Positions 1-8,638 of a stretch of 42,678 nt of DNA are shown here, piece after piece (positions within the stretch are counted from its first letter, which is position 1; each line of letters opens with the position of its first letter). A program made the position numbers and the translations under genes. The stretch is from Actinomadura sp. 6K520 (GTDB taxonomy: Bacteria > Actinomycetota > Actinomycetes > Streptosporangiales > Streptosporangiaceae): the NCBI RefSeq assembly GCF_004349245.1, contig NZ_SMLC01000051.1, forward strand, positions 1 through 42,678. Direction: 5' to 3'. Below the pieces are notes generated by a model. The model was not told where the DNA came from. It did no database searches and was given only the letters and a program-made list of their open reading frames with translations.

Positions 1-223
1 GCCTGGCCCCGCGGCATCCAGCGCCCCCGACGCCCCCCTGAACCTCAACACGGCCACCCTCGACCAGCTCGACGACCTCCCCGGTGTGGGGCCCGTCCTC
101 GCCCAACGCATCCTCGACTACCGCACCGAGCAGGGCGGTTTCCGCTCCGTCGAGCAACTCCAGGACGTCAGCGGCATAGGCGCCCGCCGCTACGCCGACC
201 TGAAGGCCCTGGTCCGCGTATGA
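1..223 (+). CDS. comEA: ComEA-type helix-hairpin-helix DNA-binding protein (3' end only)
   Basis: Only the C-terminal 73 residues are in the window; the start lies upstream. The visible part is a tandem helix-hairpin-helix domain: LNLNTA at the domain entry, the first hairpin LPGVGP and the second hairpin VSGIGARR, ending in LKALVRV. This is the classic DNA-binding end of ComEA, which captures double-stranded DNA at the cell surface and hands it to ComEC. The stop codon overlaps the comEC start in an ATGA junction (220-223), so the two are translationally coupled. The family assignment is strong. Whether this actinomycete is naturally competent cannot be seen here. Confidence 0.9.
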   Translation, partial: PGPAASSAPDAPLNLNTATLDQLDDLPGVGPVLAQRILDYRTEQGGFRSVEQLQDVSGIGARRYADLKALVRV

Positions 224-2565
224 CCGACCTGCGCCTGCTGGCCCCGGCCCTGGCGACCTGGCTGGCCGCAGCCGTGACCATCGCCCTCCCTCCACCCGTC
301 ACCTACGCGATCGCCGCCACCACGACCCTCACAGCCCTCTACCTCCTAGCCGCGGGCGGGGGAGTCGCGCGGAAGGGACGCCTCTCGCGGGTCCTTGAGC
401 CGGAGGCCGGTGCGCCGTCGGGGCGCTTGGGTGGACGGCAGGGGGTGACGGGCGCGCGGCGGAGGTTGGTCGGGGTGGTGCTCGTGTGCGCGGCCGCGTC
501 CGCTGCCGGTGTTGCGCTGCGGGCCACGGCGGTCGGTACCGGGCCGGTGCGCGACCTTGCCGGGGAGGGGCGGTTCGCGACCGCAGAGGTGGTCGTCACG
601 GGCGATCCCCGGGCGAAACCGGGAAAGGGCCGGCCGTTGATCATCCTCCGGGGCCGGGCGGAAGTGGTCCCTCGGGCGGAGGTCCGCGTGCCCGTGCTGC
701 TGATCGCGGACGATACCCGCTGGCTGCGCATGGTGCCCAGCCAGCGGGTGCGGCTCCACGGCAGGTTCGTGCTTCCCGAGGGCGCCGACCTGCTCGCCGC
801 GGTGGTGATCGTCCGTGGTCCGCCCACCGTGCTCGGGCCGCCGTCGCGGATGCAGCGCGCGGCCGAGCATGTGCGGGCGCGGCTGCGGGCCGCGGTGGCG
901 CGTCTCCCGCCCGATCAGCGCGGCGTCCTGCCCGGCATGGTCGTCGGGGACACCTCCGGGCTCGATCCGGCGCTGGCCGAGGAGTTCCGCGCCGCCGGGC
1001 TCACCCACCTGATGGTCGTGTCCGGAGCGAACCTCGCGATCGTCATCGGAGCCGTCCTCGGCCTGTGCCGTCTCCTCGGTCTCGGACGCCGGCGCGCACC
1101 GCCCGTCGCCGTTGTCGCGGTGCTCGCGTTCGTCCTGGTCGCGCGGCCGGAACCGAGCGTCCTGCGGGCGACCGTCATGGGCCTCATCGGCCTCCTTGCG
1201 CTGGTCACCGGGCGGCAACGGCAGGGAATCCCCGCTCTCGCCGCGGCCGTGCTGCTCCTCGTGTTGATCGATCCCGCCCTGGCGCGCTCCTACGGGTTCA
1301 CGCTGTCGGTCCTGGCGACCGCCGGCCTGCTCGTCCTGGCGCCACGCTGGCGGGAGCGGCTCGCCCGCCGGCTGCCCGGCCCCCTCGCCGACGCCCTGGC
1401 CGTCGCGGCCGCCGCCCAGGTCGCCGTCTCTCCGGTCCTGGTGATGCTTTCGGGAGAGATAGGCGTCGTCGCGGTGTTCGCGAACCTGCTGGCCGCTCCC
1501 GCCGTCGCCCCCGCGACCCTCCTCGGCGCACTCGGTGCCGTCACCGCCCTCTTCTCCCTTCCCCTGGCGCAGGGCATCGTGTGGCCCGCGGGCCTGGCGG
1601 TCGGCTGGATCATCCGGGTGGCCCGCACCGCCGCCGCACTGCCCTACGCCACGATCCCGTGGACGGGCGGTGGCCTGGGTGCCATGACGCTGCTGCTCGC
1701 AGCCGGAATCGCCCTCCTGATCCTGCGCAGCCGCCCCCTGCGCCTGCTCGCCGCCGCCGTGATGACCGGGATCATGGCGGCGGTCATCGCCATGCGCGTG
1801 ACGGCTCCTGGCTGGCCGCCGCCCGGCTGGCAGATGGTCGCCTGCGACGTGGGTCAAGGCGATGCACTGGTCCTTTCCACCGCACCCGCCCAGGCCGTCG
1901 TCGTCGACACCGGCCCAGACCCCGCACTGGTAGACCGATGTCTCCGCCGCCTTGCTGTGAAGGACGTCCCCCTCCTCGTGCTGACCCACCCTCACGCCGA
2001 CCACATCAACGGCACGTCCGGCGTCAGGAACGGCCGGCAGGTCCACGCGATCCTGACGACCTCCCGCACTTCCGGCCGGGAGGCGCGCCTCGCCCCCGGC
2101 GTCCGCGCTCACCACGCCCGGGCAGGCCAGCAATGGCGCATCGGCGGCCTGACCCTCTCGGTGCTCGCCCCACGAACCGGCCCAGCCCTCACACCCGCGG
2201 ACGGCGGCACGACGATCAACAACGCCAGCGTGGTGGTCGTGGCCCGCAGCCCCGGCTTCAGCGCCCTCCTGGCAGGCGACATCGAAGAGGAGGCACAACG
2301 CGCCCTGGTGACGACCGTCCCCCACGTCCAGGTCCTCAAAGTCCCCCACCACGGTGCCCGCGGCCAGGACCCGGGTTTCCTGGCCGCCGCCCGCTCCTCC
2401 GTCTCCCTGATCTCCGTAGGCGAGGGCAACGACTACGGCCACCCGTCCCCGGCGACCGTCAGACTCCTCCAACGGCTCGGCACCCGGATCCACCGCACCG
2501 ACCAGGAAGGAGACATAGCCATAACCCGCACCAGGACCGGCATAGCCGTAGTCCCCCGCCACTGA
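220..2565 (+). CDS. comEC: ComEC/Rec2 family DNA uptake channel protein
   Basis: 781 residues, the usual full length. Hydrophobic segments near the N-terminus are followed by a soluble stretch, then the multi-spanning Competence domain (about residues 230-500) with the diagnostic LTHLMVVSGANLAI motif. The C-terminal third is a metallo-beta-lactamase-like domain: CDVGQGDALVL at its start, the metal-binding THPHADH at residues 589-595, LLAGDIEEEA, and VPHHGA. In the family this protein forms the inner-membrane channel for single-stranded DNA, and the MBL-like domain is thought to degrade the non-transported strand. All metal-ligand motifs look intact. It overlaps comEA by 4 nt and is followed, after 232 nt, by holA, the usual comEA-comEC-holA order. 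Start chosen from the ATGA coupling. Confidence 0.95.
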   Translation: MTDLRLLAPALATWLAAAVTIALPPPVTYAIAATTTLTALYLLAAGGGVARKGRLSRVLEPEAGAPSGRLGGRQGVTGARRRLVGVVLVCAAASAAGVALRATAVGTGPVRDLAGEGRFATAEVVVTGDPRAKPGKGRPLIILRGRAEVVPRAEVRVPVLLIADDTRWLRMVPSQRVRLHGRFVLPEGADLLAAVVIVRGPPTVLGPPSRMQRAAEHVRARLRAAVARLPPDQRGVLPGMVVGDTSGLDPALAEEFRAAGLTHLMVVSGANLAIVIGAVLGLCRLLGLGRRRAPPVAVVAVLAFVLVARPEPSVLRATVMGLIGLLALVTGRQRQGIPALAAAVLLLVLIDPALARSYGFTLSVLATAGLLVLAPRWRERLARRLPGPLADALAVAAAAQVAVSPVLVMLSGEIGVVAVFANLLAAPAVAPATLLGALGAVTALFSLPLAQGIVWPAGLAVGWIIRVARTAAALPYATIPWTGGGLGAMTLLLAAGIALLILRSRPLRLLAAAVMTGIMAAVIAMRVTAPGWPPPGWQMVACDVGQGDALVLSTAPAQAVVVDTGPDPALVDRCLRRLAVKDVPLLVLTHPHADHINGTSGVRNGRQVHAILTTSRTSGREARLAPGVRAHHARAGQQWRIGGLTLSVLAPRTGPALTPADGGTTINNASVVVVARSPGFSALLAGDIEEEAQRALVTTVPHVQVLKVPHHGARGQDPGFLAAARSSVSLISVGEGNDYGHPSPATVRLLQRLGTRIHRTDQEGDIAITRTRTGIAVVPRH

Positions 2566-2631
2566 CCCGGAGCCACCCGATCAAGAGCGAACCCACCGCA
2601 CCGCCCGCGCCCGCACGCCTAGGAGGGGCCG

Positions 2632-2739
2632 ATGGGCATGCCGGTGGCCATGAGCGGCAGCGCCCGTCACGCCTACCGGCGAGGCGGCGCTCGTCGCACC
2701 GCCCGAAAACCCTCGGGGCTCGCCGTGGCGCCTTCGTGA
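2632..2739 (+). CDS. Candidate small basic protein (35 aa), function unknown
   Basis: In the comEC-holA gap there is a perfect AGGAGG (2621-2626) five bases before an ATG opening a 35-codon frame that ends in TGA. The predicted peptide starts MGMPVAMSGS and is strongly basic, with about eight arginines and one lysine and no acidic residue. I do not recognise it. In favour: the ribosome binding site is among the best in the window. Against: GC-rich DNA produces basic short frames by chance, and no family is apparent. Confidence 0.35.
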   Translation: MGMPVAMSGSARHAYRRGGARRTARKPSGLAVAPS

Positions 2740-2785
2740 AAGTGGCGGTGGCGTTCTCGGGGCGCGGGCGGGTGGTCGGGCGTGG

Positions 2786-2791
2786 CATGCT
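2786..2791 (+). promoter_or_regulatory. Candidate -10 box for leaderless holA mRNA
   Basis: CATGCT lies exactly 6 nt before the holA GTG, with no purine-rich ribosome binding site between. This spacing would start the transcript at the start codon itself. No clear -35 is visible. The same arrangement recurs through the window. Confidence 0.4.
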
Positions 2792-2797
2792 GCTGGG

Positions 2798-3751
2798 GTG
2801 TCGGTCGAGCCCAACATCCTGATCGTCGGAGACGAAGAGCTGCTCGTGGAGCGGGCCATCGGTGATGTCGCCGCCGCTGTCAGGGCGGGCGACCCGGAGG
2901 CCGAGGTGATCGACCTTGGGCCGGGTGGCCTGGAGCCCGGGCGGATCTCGGAGTTGACGTCGCCCTCGCTGTTCGGTGGCGGGAAGGTGCTCGTGCTGCG
3001 GGCGGCGCAGGACCTGGGGAAGGACCTGACGGCCGAGGTGCTCACCTACGCCAGGCAGCCCGCGGACGATGTGGTGCTGATCGCCGTCCACCATGGCGGC
3101 GCCAAGGGCAAGGCGCTGGTGGACGGGCTGACGAAGCTCAAGGCGCGCAAGATCGTGTGCCCGAAGGTCACCAAGATGGGGGAGCGGGTCGACTTCGTCC
3201 GGGCCGAGGTCCGCCGGGCGGGCGGGAAGATCTCGGCGGACGGTGCGCGCGGGCTGATCGAGGCCGTCGGCAACGACCTGCGGGAACTCGCGGGCGCCTG
3301 CAGCCAGCTCGTCGCCGACACCGGGGGGAAGATCGACGACGCCGCGGTGGCGCGGTACTACCGGGGCCGTGCCGAGGTGAGCGGGTTCACGGTGGCGGAC
3401 AAGGCGATCGAGGGACGGCTCGCCGAGGCACTGGAGCAGCTCCGCTGGGCACTCGCGACGGGCGTGCCGCCGGTGCTGATCGTCAGCGCGCTCGCGCAGG
3501 GCGTGCGGGGCCTGGCGAAGGTCGGTGGCGCGCCGCGCGGTGCGCGCGGCGCCGCCCTGGCGAAGGACCTCGGCATGCCACCGTGGAAGATCGACCGCGT
3601 GCAGAAGCAGTTGCGCGCGTGGTCGGCGGACGGCGTCGCACAGGCCCTAACGGCCGTTGCCAAGGCCGACGAACAGGTCAAGGGCGGCTCGGCCGACCCC
3701 GCCTACGCCCTGGAGAAAACGGTCGCCGAAATAGTCGCCGCCCGCGGCTGA
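2798..3751 (+). CDS. holA: DNA polymerase III subunit delta
   Basis: 317 residues with a GTG start. The N-terminal domain opens with NILIVGDEELLVERAI, typical of clamp-loader delta. It continues through the AAA+-like fold without functional Walker motifs (delta is the wrench subunit, not an ATPase) and ends in the helical collar domain around YALEKTVAEIVAARG. Delta opens the sliding clamp ring so the loader can place it on primed DNA. Position downstream of comEC is the conserved actinobacterial arrangement. The start is supported by the adjacent -10-like box and the family N-terminus; there is no Shine-Dalgarno sequence. The gene is convergent with the SRPBCC gene, 67 nt away, and no strong hairpin was found in that gap. 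Confidence 0.93.
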   Translation: MSVEPNILIVGDEELLVERAIGDVAAAVRAGDPEAEVIDLGPGGLEPGRISELTSPSLFGGGKVLVLRAAQDLGKDLTAEVLTYARQPADDVVLIAVHHGGAKGKALVDGLTKLKARKIVCPKVTKMGERVDFVRAEVRRAGGKISADGARGLIEAVGNDLRELAGACSQLVADTGGKIDDAAVARYYRGRAEVSGFTVADKAIEGRLAEALEQLRWALATGVPPVLIVSALAQGVRGLAKVGGAPRGARGAALAKDLGMPPWKIDRVQKQLRAWSADGVAQALTAVAKADEQVKGGSADPAYALEKTVAEIVAARG

Positions 3752-3818
3752 CCACCCGCTCGCGCCGCGCGCCGGGGCGCAGTCCGTTCGGGGGCGGGGG
3801 TGGCTTCTTTGGCAGGGG

Positions 3819-4238
3819 TCAGGCGGTTTCGGCTTTGGTTTTCAGGCCGGTGGCTTCCATGGTGACGTAGCGGCGGGTCAGGCGGCCCGTCAGGATCGCG
3901 AACAGGGGGGCCAGGGGGCCTTTCTGGTCGAGGGTCAGGTGGAGGGTGACCGTTCCGTCGGGGGTGGTCACGAGCTCGTGGGCGCCGACGGTGGTCACGC
4001 CGGGGGAGCGGGACTCCCAGGTGAAGGTCCTGTTCTCCTCGAAAGCGGTGACCGTCCAGACGGCGGCGGGCAGTTTGGGCTGGTGGACGCGGGCGCGGGC
4101 GGAGAGGGCGATGGGCTTGTCCAGGAGTTCGACGCGGTCTATGGAGGCGGTCATCTCCGGCCAGCGTTCCACGTCGATCAGGAGTTTCCAGACGGCTTCG
4201 GGAGTGGCGTTGATGTCGACGGTGGTTTCGACGTGCAT
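3819..4238 (-). CDS. SRPBCC (polyketide cyclase/START-like) family protein
   Basis: 139 residues with the SRPBCC signature: the N-terminal strand VETTVDINATPEAVW, then DVERWPEM and the later RTFTWESRSPGVTTVGAHEL. The fold is a helix-grip that encloses a hydrophobic ligand; members act as cyclases, lipid binders or simple coat-like proteins, so the substrate cannot be named. The chosen ATG at 4238 has GGAG eight bases upstream. The gene begins inside the last 61 nt of the LysR regulator on the same strand, so the pair is probably co-transcribed and this protein may be a target or partner of that regulator. A longer frame exists upstream but is out of phase with LysR and lacks the fold. Confidence 0.85.
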   Translation of the reverse strand: MHVETTVDINATPEAVWKLLIDVERWPEMTASIDRVELLDKPIALSARARVHQPKLPAAVWTVTAFEENRTFTWESRSPGVTTVGAHELVTTPDGTVTLHLTLDQKGPLAPLFAILTGRLTRRYVTMEATGLKTKAETA

Positions 4239-5098
4239 TGTCTTTTCTCCAGTGCGGTGCGGATTTCGGCCAGGAGGCCGGTGACCAAGGGGTCGTCGGC
4301 GCGGGACGGGAGGTGGAGGGCGTGGTAGGGGACGGCGGGCAGGTCGATGATCTCGCGGGTGACGAGGCCGGGGGGAGGGGTCACGCAGCCGTTCACTATG
4401 GCGAGGCCGATGCCGAGGGAGACGAAGTGCAGGGTGAGGGGCCAGCCCTCGGCCTCGACGGCGAGTGACCACGGGACGCCGGCGGCGCGGAGCGCGCGTT
4501 CGAGGGCGATGCGGTGCGGGCCGGTGGGCGGCGGGGCGACCAGGGAGGCGCCCGCGAGGTCGGTGAGGATGAGGTCCGGTCGCTCGGCGAGGGGGTGGTC
4601 GTCCGGCATGACGAGGACCTGCGGGTAGGTGGCCAGGGGGACGGCGTCGACGTCGGCGGGCATGACGTCCAGAACCGAGACACCGAGGTCGGCGCGGCCG
4701 GTGCGGACGGCGGCGAGGGTGCGGGCGCGGTCGCCGTTGATCAGGCGGATGCCGGGGCGGACGACGTCGCCCAGCAGGTAGAGGTAGGCGCCTTCGCCGG
4801 CGGCGAGTGCCGGGACACGGGTGGGCGCGGTGCCGTGGACGCCGGCGAGGAACGCCGCCACGCGGCCGTCGAGGTCGCGGGCGAAGCGGGCGACCTCGAC
4901 GCCGGTGGGGGTGAGGGCGAGGCGGCGGCCGTGCCTGGTGTAGAGGGGGCGGCCGAGGGTCTCGGCGAGTTTCTGCACCTTGACGTGGAGCGCGGGCTGC
5001 GAGATGTGCAACTCTTCGGCGGCGCGCGTGAAATTGAGGTGGTCGGCGAAGACGGCGAAGGAGGCGAGCGCGTCCGTCGAGAGGCGACTCAGCTCCAT
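4178..5098 (-). CDS. LysR family transcriptional regulator
   Basis: 306 residues, the usual LTTR length. The N-terminal winged helix-turn-helix (about residues 10-65) carries FADHLNFTRAAEELHISQPA and the following LAETLGRPLYTR. The effector-binding domain (about 90-295) follows with LGVSVLDVMPADVD and LGIGLAIVNG. The gene is divergent from the HAD-like gene and overlaps the SRPBCC gene, so both neighbours are candidate targets. A TATAGT hexamer eight bases before the ATG suggests a leaderless transcript, and that hexamer is one half of a dyad (see 5107-5133). The inducer cannot be deduced. Confidence 0.92.
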   Translation of the reverse strand: MELSRLSTDALASFAVFADHLNFTRAAEELHISQPALHVKVQKLAETLGRPLYTRHGRRLALTPTGVEVARFARDLDGRVAAFLAGVHGTAPTRVPALAAGEGAYLYLLGDVVRPGIRLINGDRARTLAAVRTGRADLGVSVLDVMPADVDAVPLATYPQVLVMPDDHPLAERPDLILTDLAGASLVAPPPTGPHRIALERALRAAGVPWSLAVEAEGWPLTLHFVSLGIGLAIVNGCVTPPPGLVTREIIDLPAVPYHALHLPSRADDPLVTGLLAEIRTALEKRQCTSKPPSTSTPLPKPSGNS

Positions 5099-5106
5099 AG
5101 GCAGTG

Positions 5107-5133
5107 ACTATAGCCAGTGGGGACATTGATAGT
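5107..5133. promoter_or_regulatory. Dyad in the LysR/HAD divergent promoter (candidate LTTR operator)
   Basis: ACTAT (5107-5111) and ATAGT (5129-5133) form a perfect inverted repeat with a 17-nt spacer in the 69-nt divergent intergenic region. The left half, read on the minus strand, is also the TATAGT -10 candidate of the LysR gene (5107-5112), which would suit autorepression. A separate GACAGT (5156-5161) lies 6 nt before the HAD-like ATG. LTTR sites are usually T-N11-A dyads, so the match is only general. Confidence 0.35.
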
Positions 5134-5167
5134 TCTGTTTTAGGGCTGCTGGTTCGACAGTTGGGGC

Positions 5168-5698
5168 ATGAACATCGAACCGCGGCTCGGCGTCGACTTC
5201 GGCCGGGTCATCCACGGAGGGCTGCTGGCGTCCGGGCCCGAGGACACCGTGTTCCTCGACGGGAGCTTCGAGGAGGCGCTCGCCTCACCGGCGACCGAGG
5301 GCGTGTACGACGTGCTGCCGGGGCTGATCGAGGTGTTCGGTGGGCGGGCCTGGATCATCTCCAAGTGCGGCGACCGGATTCGGCGGCGGACGCTGGCCTG
5401 GCTCGACCACCACGACTTCTATACGCGGACCGGCCTGCCGAGGGAGAACGTCCGGTTCTGCCGGCAGCGGGCGGAGAAGGCGCGGCACTGCCGGGAACTC
5501 GGGATCACCCACATGATCGACGACCGGATCGACGTGCACGCGGCCATCCGGGACGTCGTCCCTCACCGGTACCTGTTCGGGTCGGCGAAAGGGCCCGGGT
5601 GGGTGCGGCACGTCCCGGACTGGGCGGCGGCCGCCGAGGTCATTCGCGAAGATATTCCGGCGGAACGCGGCCGGTCAGCCACACCCCGTTCTCGCTGA
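5168..5698 (+). CDS. HAD-like (haloacid dehalogenase fold) protein, motif I degenerate
   Basis: 176 residues. The order of motifs resembles a small HAD phosphatase: GVDFGRVIHGG at the N-terminus where motif I DxDxT/V should be, WIISKCGDRIRRRTLAWL in the motif II position, and THMIDDRIDVHAAI as motif IV with a DD pair. The second aspartate of motif I is replaced by glycine (DFG), so classical phosphatase chemistry may be lost or altered; this is an inference. The ATG sits 6 nt after a GACAGT -10-like box, suggesting a leaderless mRNA, and the gene is divergent from the LysR regulator. Its last 59 nt overlap the 3' end of kptA tail to tail. Confidence 0.7.
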   Translation: MNIEPRLGVDFGRVIHGGLLASGPEDTVFLDGSFEEALASPATEGVYDVLPGLIEVFGGRAWIISKCGDRIRRRTLAWLDHHDFYTRTGLPRENVRFCRQRAEKARHCRELGITHMIDDRIDVHAAIRDVVPHRYLFGSAKGPGWVRHVPDWAAAAEVIREDIPAERGRSATPRSR

Positions 5699-6182
5699 CG
5701 CGGAACTCGTGCCCGCCGGCGGCCATCCGCCCGGCCTCGACGACGAGGATGACCGGTTCGCCGCGGCGGGCGCCGACGCGGCGGGCCGTCTCGCGGTCGG
5801 GGGAGAGATGCACGGCGTGCCGCCCCATGGGCAGCAGCCCGTCACGCAGGATCGCCGCCACGGAGCGGCTCACGGTGCCGTGGTAGAGGAGCTCTGGCGG
5901 GGACGCGGGAGGCAGGCCCAGGTCGACCTGGATCGAGTGGCCCTGGGCGGCGCGGATCCGGTCCCCGTCGAGGACGTAGCGCTGCTTGTCGTTGACCGCG
6001 ACGACGTGCTCGAGTTCGGCGCGGGTGAGCGGGAACCCGTGGGCGGCGCAGGCCGCGAGCAGTTCGGTGACGTCGGCCCAGCCTCCGTGGTCGAGGGTGA
6101 GGCCGATCCGTTCGGGGCGGTGCCGCAGATGCCTGGCGAGATACTTGGAGATCTTCACCGCGCGCCGCTCGTCCATGGACAT
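5640..6182 (-). CDS. kptA: RNA 2'-phosphotransferase, Tpt1/KptA family
   Basis: 180 residues, the standard KptA length. Recognisable family blocks: KISKYLARHLRH at the N-terminus, LYHGTVSRSVAAI, GRHAVHLSPD and NGVWLTGRVPP. In yeast Tpt1 removes the 2'-phosphate left by tRNA ligation, transferring it to NAD+ to give ADP-ribose 1'',2''-cyclic phosphate. Bacteria generally lack that splicing route, so the natural substrate here is unclear. The conserved basic and histidine residues of the RNA lobe and the ADP-ribosyltransferase lobe are present. No good ribosome binding site is visible before either ATG (6182 or 6176). Confidence 0.9.
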   Translation of the reverse strand: MSMDERRAVKISKYLARHLRHRPERIGLTLDHGGWADVTELLAACAAHGFPLTRAELEHVVAVNDKQRYVLDGDRIRAAQGHSIQVDLGLPPASPPELLYHGTVSRSVAAILRDGLLPMGRHAVHLSPDRETARRVGARRGEPVILVVEAGRMAAGGHEFRVSENGVWLTGRVPPEYLRE

Positions 6183-6187
6183 GCGCC

Positions 6188-6216
6188 GGGGCCGGCGCGA
6201 CGACCCGGCCGGCCCC
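6188..6216 (-). terminator. Hairpin downstream of rpsT
   Basis: A perfect 9-bp GC stem, GGGGCCGGC (6188-6196) and GCCGGCCCC (6208-6216), with an 11-nt loop, lies 14 nt beyond the rpsT stop codon on the minus strand. There is no U-tract, as is common for actinobacterial terminators. Confidence 0.5.
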
Positions 6217-6230
6217 GTGCGTGGTGGTGC

Positions 6231-6500
6231 TTACTCGGCCTGGAGCGCGGCGGCGCGCTTGGCGATCGCCGACTTGCGGTTGGCGGCCTGGTTCTTGTGG
6301 ATGACGCCCTTGCTGACGGCCTTGTCCAGCTTGCGCGCGGCGTGCCGCTGCGCGGCCACGGCGTCGTCCACGTTGCCGGAGTCGGCGGCCTCGCGGAACT
6401 TGCGGATCGCCGTCTTCAGCTCGGACTTGACGGCCTTGTTGCGCACGCGGGCCTTCTCGTTCTGCCTGTTGCGCTTGATCTGGGACTTGATGTTAGCCAC
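6231..6500 (-). CDS. rpsT: 30S ribosomal protein bS20
   Basis: 89 residues, typical for S20. The N-terminus [10 protein letters not shown] and the lysine/arginine-rich helices with [21 protein letters not shown] are diagnostic. It binds 16S rRNA early in 30S assembly. The start codon is GTG. A GAGG stretch lies upstream, so this gene seems to have a conventional leader. It is monocistronic and divergent from lepA across 241 nt; that interval holds only promoter-like sequence and no reading frame I can support. Confidence 0.97.
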   Translation of the reverse strand: MANIKSQIKRNRQNEKARVRNKAVKSELKTAIRKFREAADSGNVDDAVAAQRHAARKLDKAVSKGVIHKNQAANRKSAIAKRAAALQAE

Positions 6501-6741
6501 GTCTGCAGTGCCTCAGCTTGATCGCGATCCTCGCCTGCGCGACGGCAGGCTCTGACGAAAGGTCTGAACGGGGGGCGGACGGTGCCCCCGGGGCACGACG
6601 CTACGCCACACGCAGTCGCACAGCCTACCAATCACCGGGGCCGTGCCCAAACCGAACCGTGCACAGAGCATCGCGCGTGGCATGGGACCATGGGACGTAC
6701 ACATGTCCTTGTCCATCCAGTGAGTTTTCGAACGGACCCCG

Positions 6742-8586
6742 GTGGCAGCGCCCGAGCCTGACAAGACCGATCCCGCGATCATCCGCAACTTCTGCATCAT
6801 CGCGCACATCGACCATGGCAAGTCGACCCTCGCGGACCGGATGCTTCAGCTGACCGGCGTGGTCGAGGAGCGCCAGATGCGCGCCCAGTACCTCGACCGC
6901 ATGGACATCGAGCGCGAGCGCGGCATCACGATCAAGAGCCAGGCCGTCCGGCTGCCCTACACGTCCGCCGGCGTCGACCACGTGCTCAACCTGATCGACA
7001 CCCCGGGGCACGTCGACTTCTCCTACGAGGTGTCCCGGTCGCTCGCGGCGTGCGAGGGCGCGGTCCTGCTGGTGGACGCGGCGCAGGGCATCGAGGCGCA
7101 GACGCTCGCCAACCTGTATCTCGCGCTTGAGGCGGACCTGCACCTGATCCCCGTCCTCAACAAGATCGACCTTCCGGCGGCGCAGCCGGAGAAGTACGCC
7201 GAGGAGCTGGCCGGGATCATCGGCTGCGAGCCGTCGGACGTGCTGCGGGTGTCGGGCAAGACCGGCGAGGGCGTCCGCGAGCTGCTCGACAAGATCGTGC
7301 GGGACGTGCCGGCGCCGGTCGGCGACCCCGACGGTCCCGCCCGCGCGCTGATCTTCGACTCGGTGTACGACACCTACCGCGGCGTGGTCACCTACGTGCG
7401 GATCATCGACGGGCGGCTGTCGCGGCGCGAGAAGAGCATGATGATGTCGACGGGGGCGGCGCACGAGACCCTGGAGGTCGGCGTCATCTCCCCCGAGCCG
7501 AAGCCGGTGCAGGGCCTCGGCGTCGGAGAGGTCGGCTACCTGATCACCGGGGTGAAGGACGTCCGGCAGGCGCGGGTCGGCGACACGGTGACCGGCGCGT
7601 CGCGGCAGGCGCCCGAGCCGCTCGGCGGCTACCGCGACCCGAAGCCGATGGTGTTCTCCGGCCTCTACCCGGTGGACGGCGACCAGTACCCCGAGCTGCG
7701 CGACGCGCTCGACAAGCTGCAGCTGAACGACGCCGCGCTGGTCTACGAGCCGGAGACCTCGGCGGCGCTCGGGTTCGGTTTCCGCTGCGGCTTCCTCGGG
7801 CTGCTGCACATGGAGATCGTCCGCGAGCGGCTGGAGCGCGAGTTCGCCCTCTCGCTGATCTCGACCGCCCCGAACGTCGTGTACCGCGTCGTGATGGAGG
7901 ACGGGACGGAGCACACCGTCACCAACCCCAGCGAGTTCCCCGAGGGCAAGATCGCCACGGTGTACGAGCCGGTGGTGCGGGCGACGCTGCTGAGCCCGGC
8001 CGAGCACATCGGCGCGATCATGGAGCTGTGCCAGGGCCGCCGCGGCGTGCTGCTCGGCATGGACTACCTGTCCGAGGACCGCGTCGAGATCCGCTACACG
8101 CTCCCGCTCGCCGAGATCATCTTCGACTTCTTCGACCAGCTGAAGTCGCGCACCCGCGGGTACGCGTCGCTGGACTACGAGCCCAGCGGGGAGCAGGAGT
8201 CCGACCTCGTGAAGGTCGACATCCTGCTGCAGGGCGAGTCGGTGGACGCGTTCAGCCAGATCGTCCACAAGGAGAAGTCGCGCGAGTACGGGCTGATGAT
8301 GACGTCCAAGCTCAAGGAGCTCATCCCGCGGCAGCAGTACGAGGTGCCGATCCAGGCGGCGATCGGCGCCCGGATCATCGCCCGGGAGAACATCCGCGCC
8401 ATCCGCAAGGACGTCCTCGCCAAGTGCTACGGCGGCGACATCTCCCGTAAGCGGAAGCTGCTGGAGCGGCAGAAGGAAGGCAAGAAGCGGATGAAGACCA
8501 TCGGGCGGGTGGACGTCCCGCAGGAGGCCTTCGTCGCGGCGCTGTCCACGGGTGGCGGCGAGTCCACCGACAAGGGACGCAAGTAG
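6742..8586 (+). CDS. lepA: Translation elongation factor 4 (LepA/EF4)
   Basis: 614 residues, GTG start. All GTPase motifs are present: G1 [10 protein letters not shown], switch I RERGITI, G3 DTPGHVDF and G4 NKID. Domains II, III and V follow, and the LepA-specific C-terminal domain ends with [21 protein letters not shown], which is nearly invariant in the family. LepA acts on the ribosome, with roles proposed in back-translocation and in 30S biogenesis or initiation. The gene is divergent from rpsT, a conserved pairing. Neither a clear Shine-Dalgarno nor a -10 box at leaderless distance is visible at the start, so the GTG rests on the family N-terminus. Confidence 0.97.
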   Translation: MAAPEPDKTDPAIIRNFCIIAHIDHGKSTLADRMLQLTGVVEERQMRAQYLDRMDIERERGITIKSQAVRLPYTSAGVDHVLNLIDTPGHVDFSYEVSRSLAACEGAVLLVDAAQGIEAQTLANLYLALEADLHLIPVLNKIDLPAAQPEKYAEELAGIIGCEPSDVLRVSGKTGEGVRELLDKIVRDVPAPVGDPDGPARALIFDSVYDTYRGVVTYVRIIDGRLSRREKSMMMSTGAAHETLEVGVISPEPKPVQGLGVGEVGYLITGVKDVRQARVGDTVTGASRQAPEPLGGYRDPKPMVFSGLYPVDGDQYPELRDALDKLQLNDAALVYEPETSAALGFGFRCGFLGLLHMEIVRERLEREFALSLISTAPNVVYRVVMEDGTEHTVTNPSEFPEGKIATVYEPVVRATLLSPAEHIGAIMELCQGRRGVLLGMDYLSEDRVEIRYTLPLAEIIFDFFDQLKSRTRGYASLDYEPSGEQESDLVKVDILLQGESVDAFSQIVHKEKSREYGLMMTSKLKELIPRQQYEVPIQAAIGARIIARENIRAIRKDVLAKCYGGDISRKRKLLERQKEGKKRMKTIGRVDVPQEAFVAALSTGGGESTDKGRK

Positions 8587-8599
8587 GAGTCGGCTCGGC

Positions 8600-8623
8600 G
8601 AGCCCCTGCCGAGGCAGGGGCTC
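8600..8623. terminator. Bidirectional terminator between lepA and the DUF4870 gene
   Basis: A perfect 10-bp stem, GAGCCCCTGC (8600-8609) and GCAGGGGCTC (8614-8623), with tetraloop CGAG, sits between two convergent stop codons (8586 and 8639). It lacks a T-run on either side. Confidence 0.75.
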
Positions 8624-8638
8624 CTGCAACGAGCGGTC

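Noticed and set aside
346..2562. 738-codon minus-strand frame opposite comEC
   Set aside because: It is an antisense shadow of high-GC coding sequence; the translation is low-complexity Gly/Arg/Asp-rich and has no domain.
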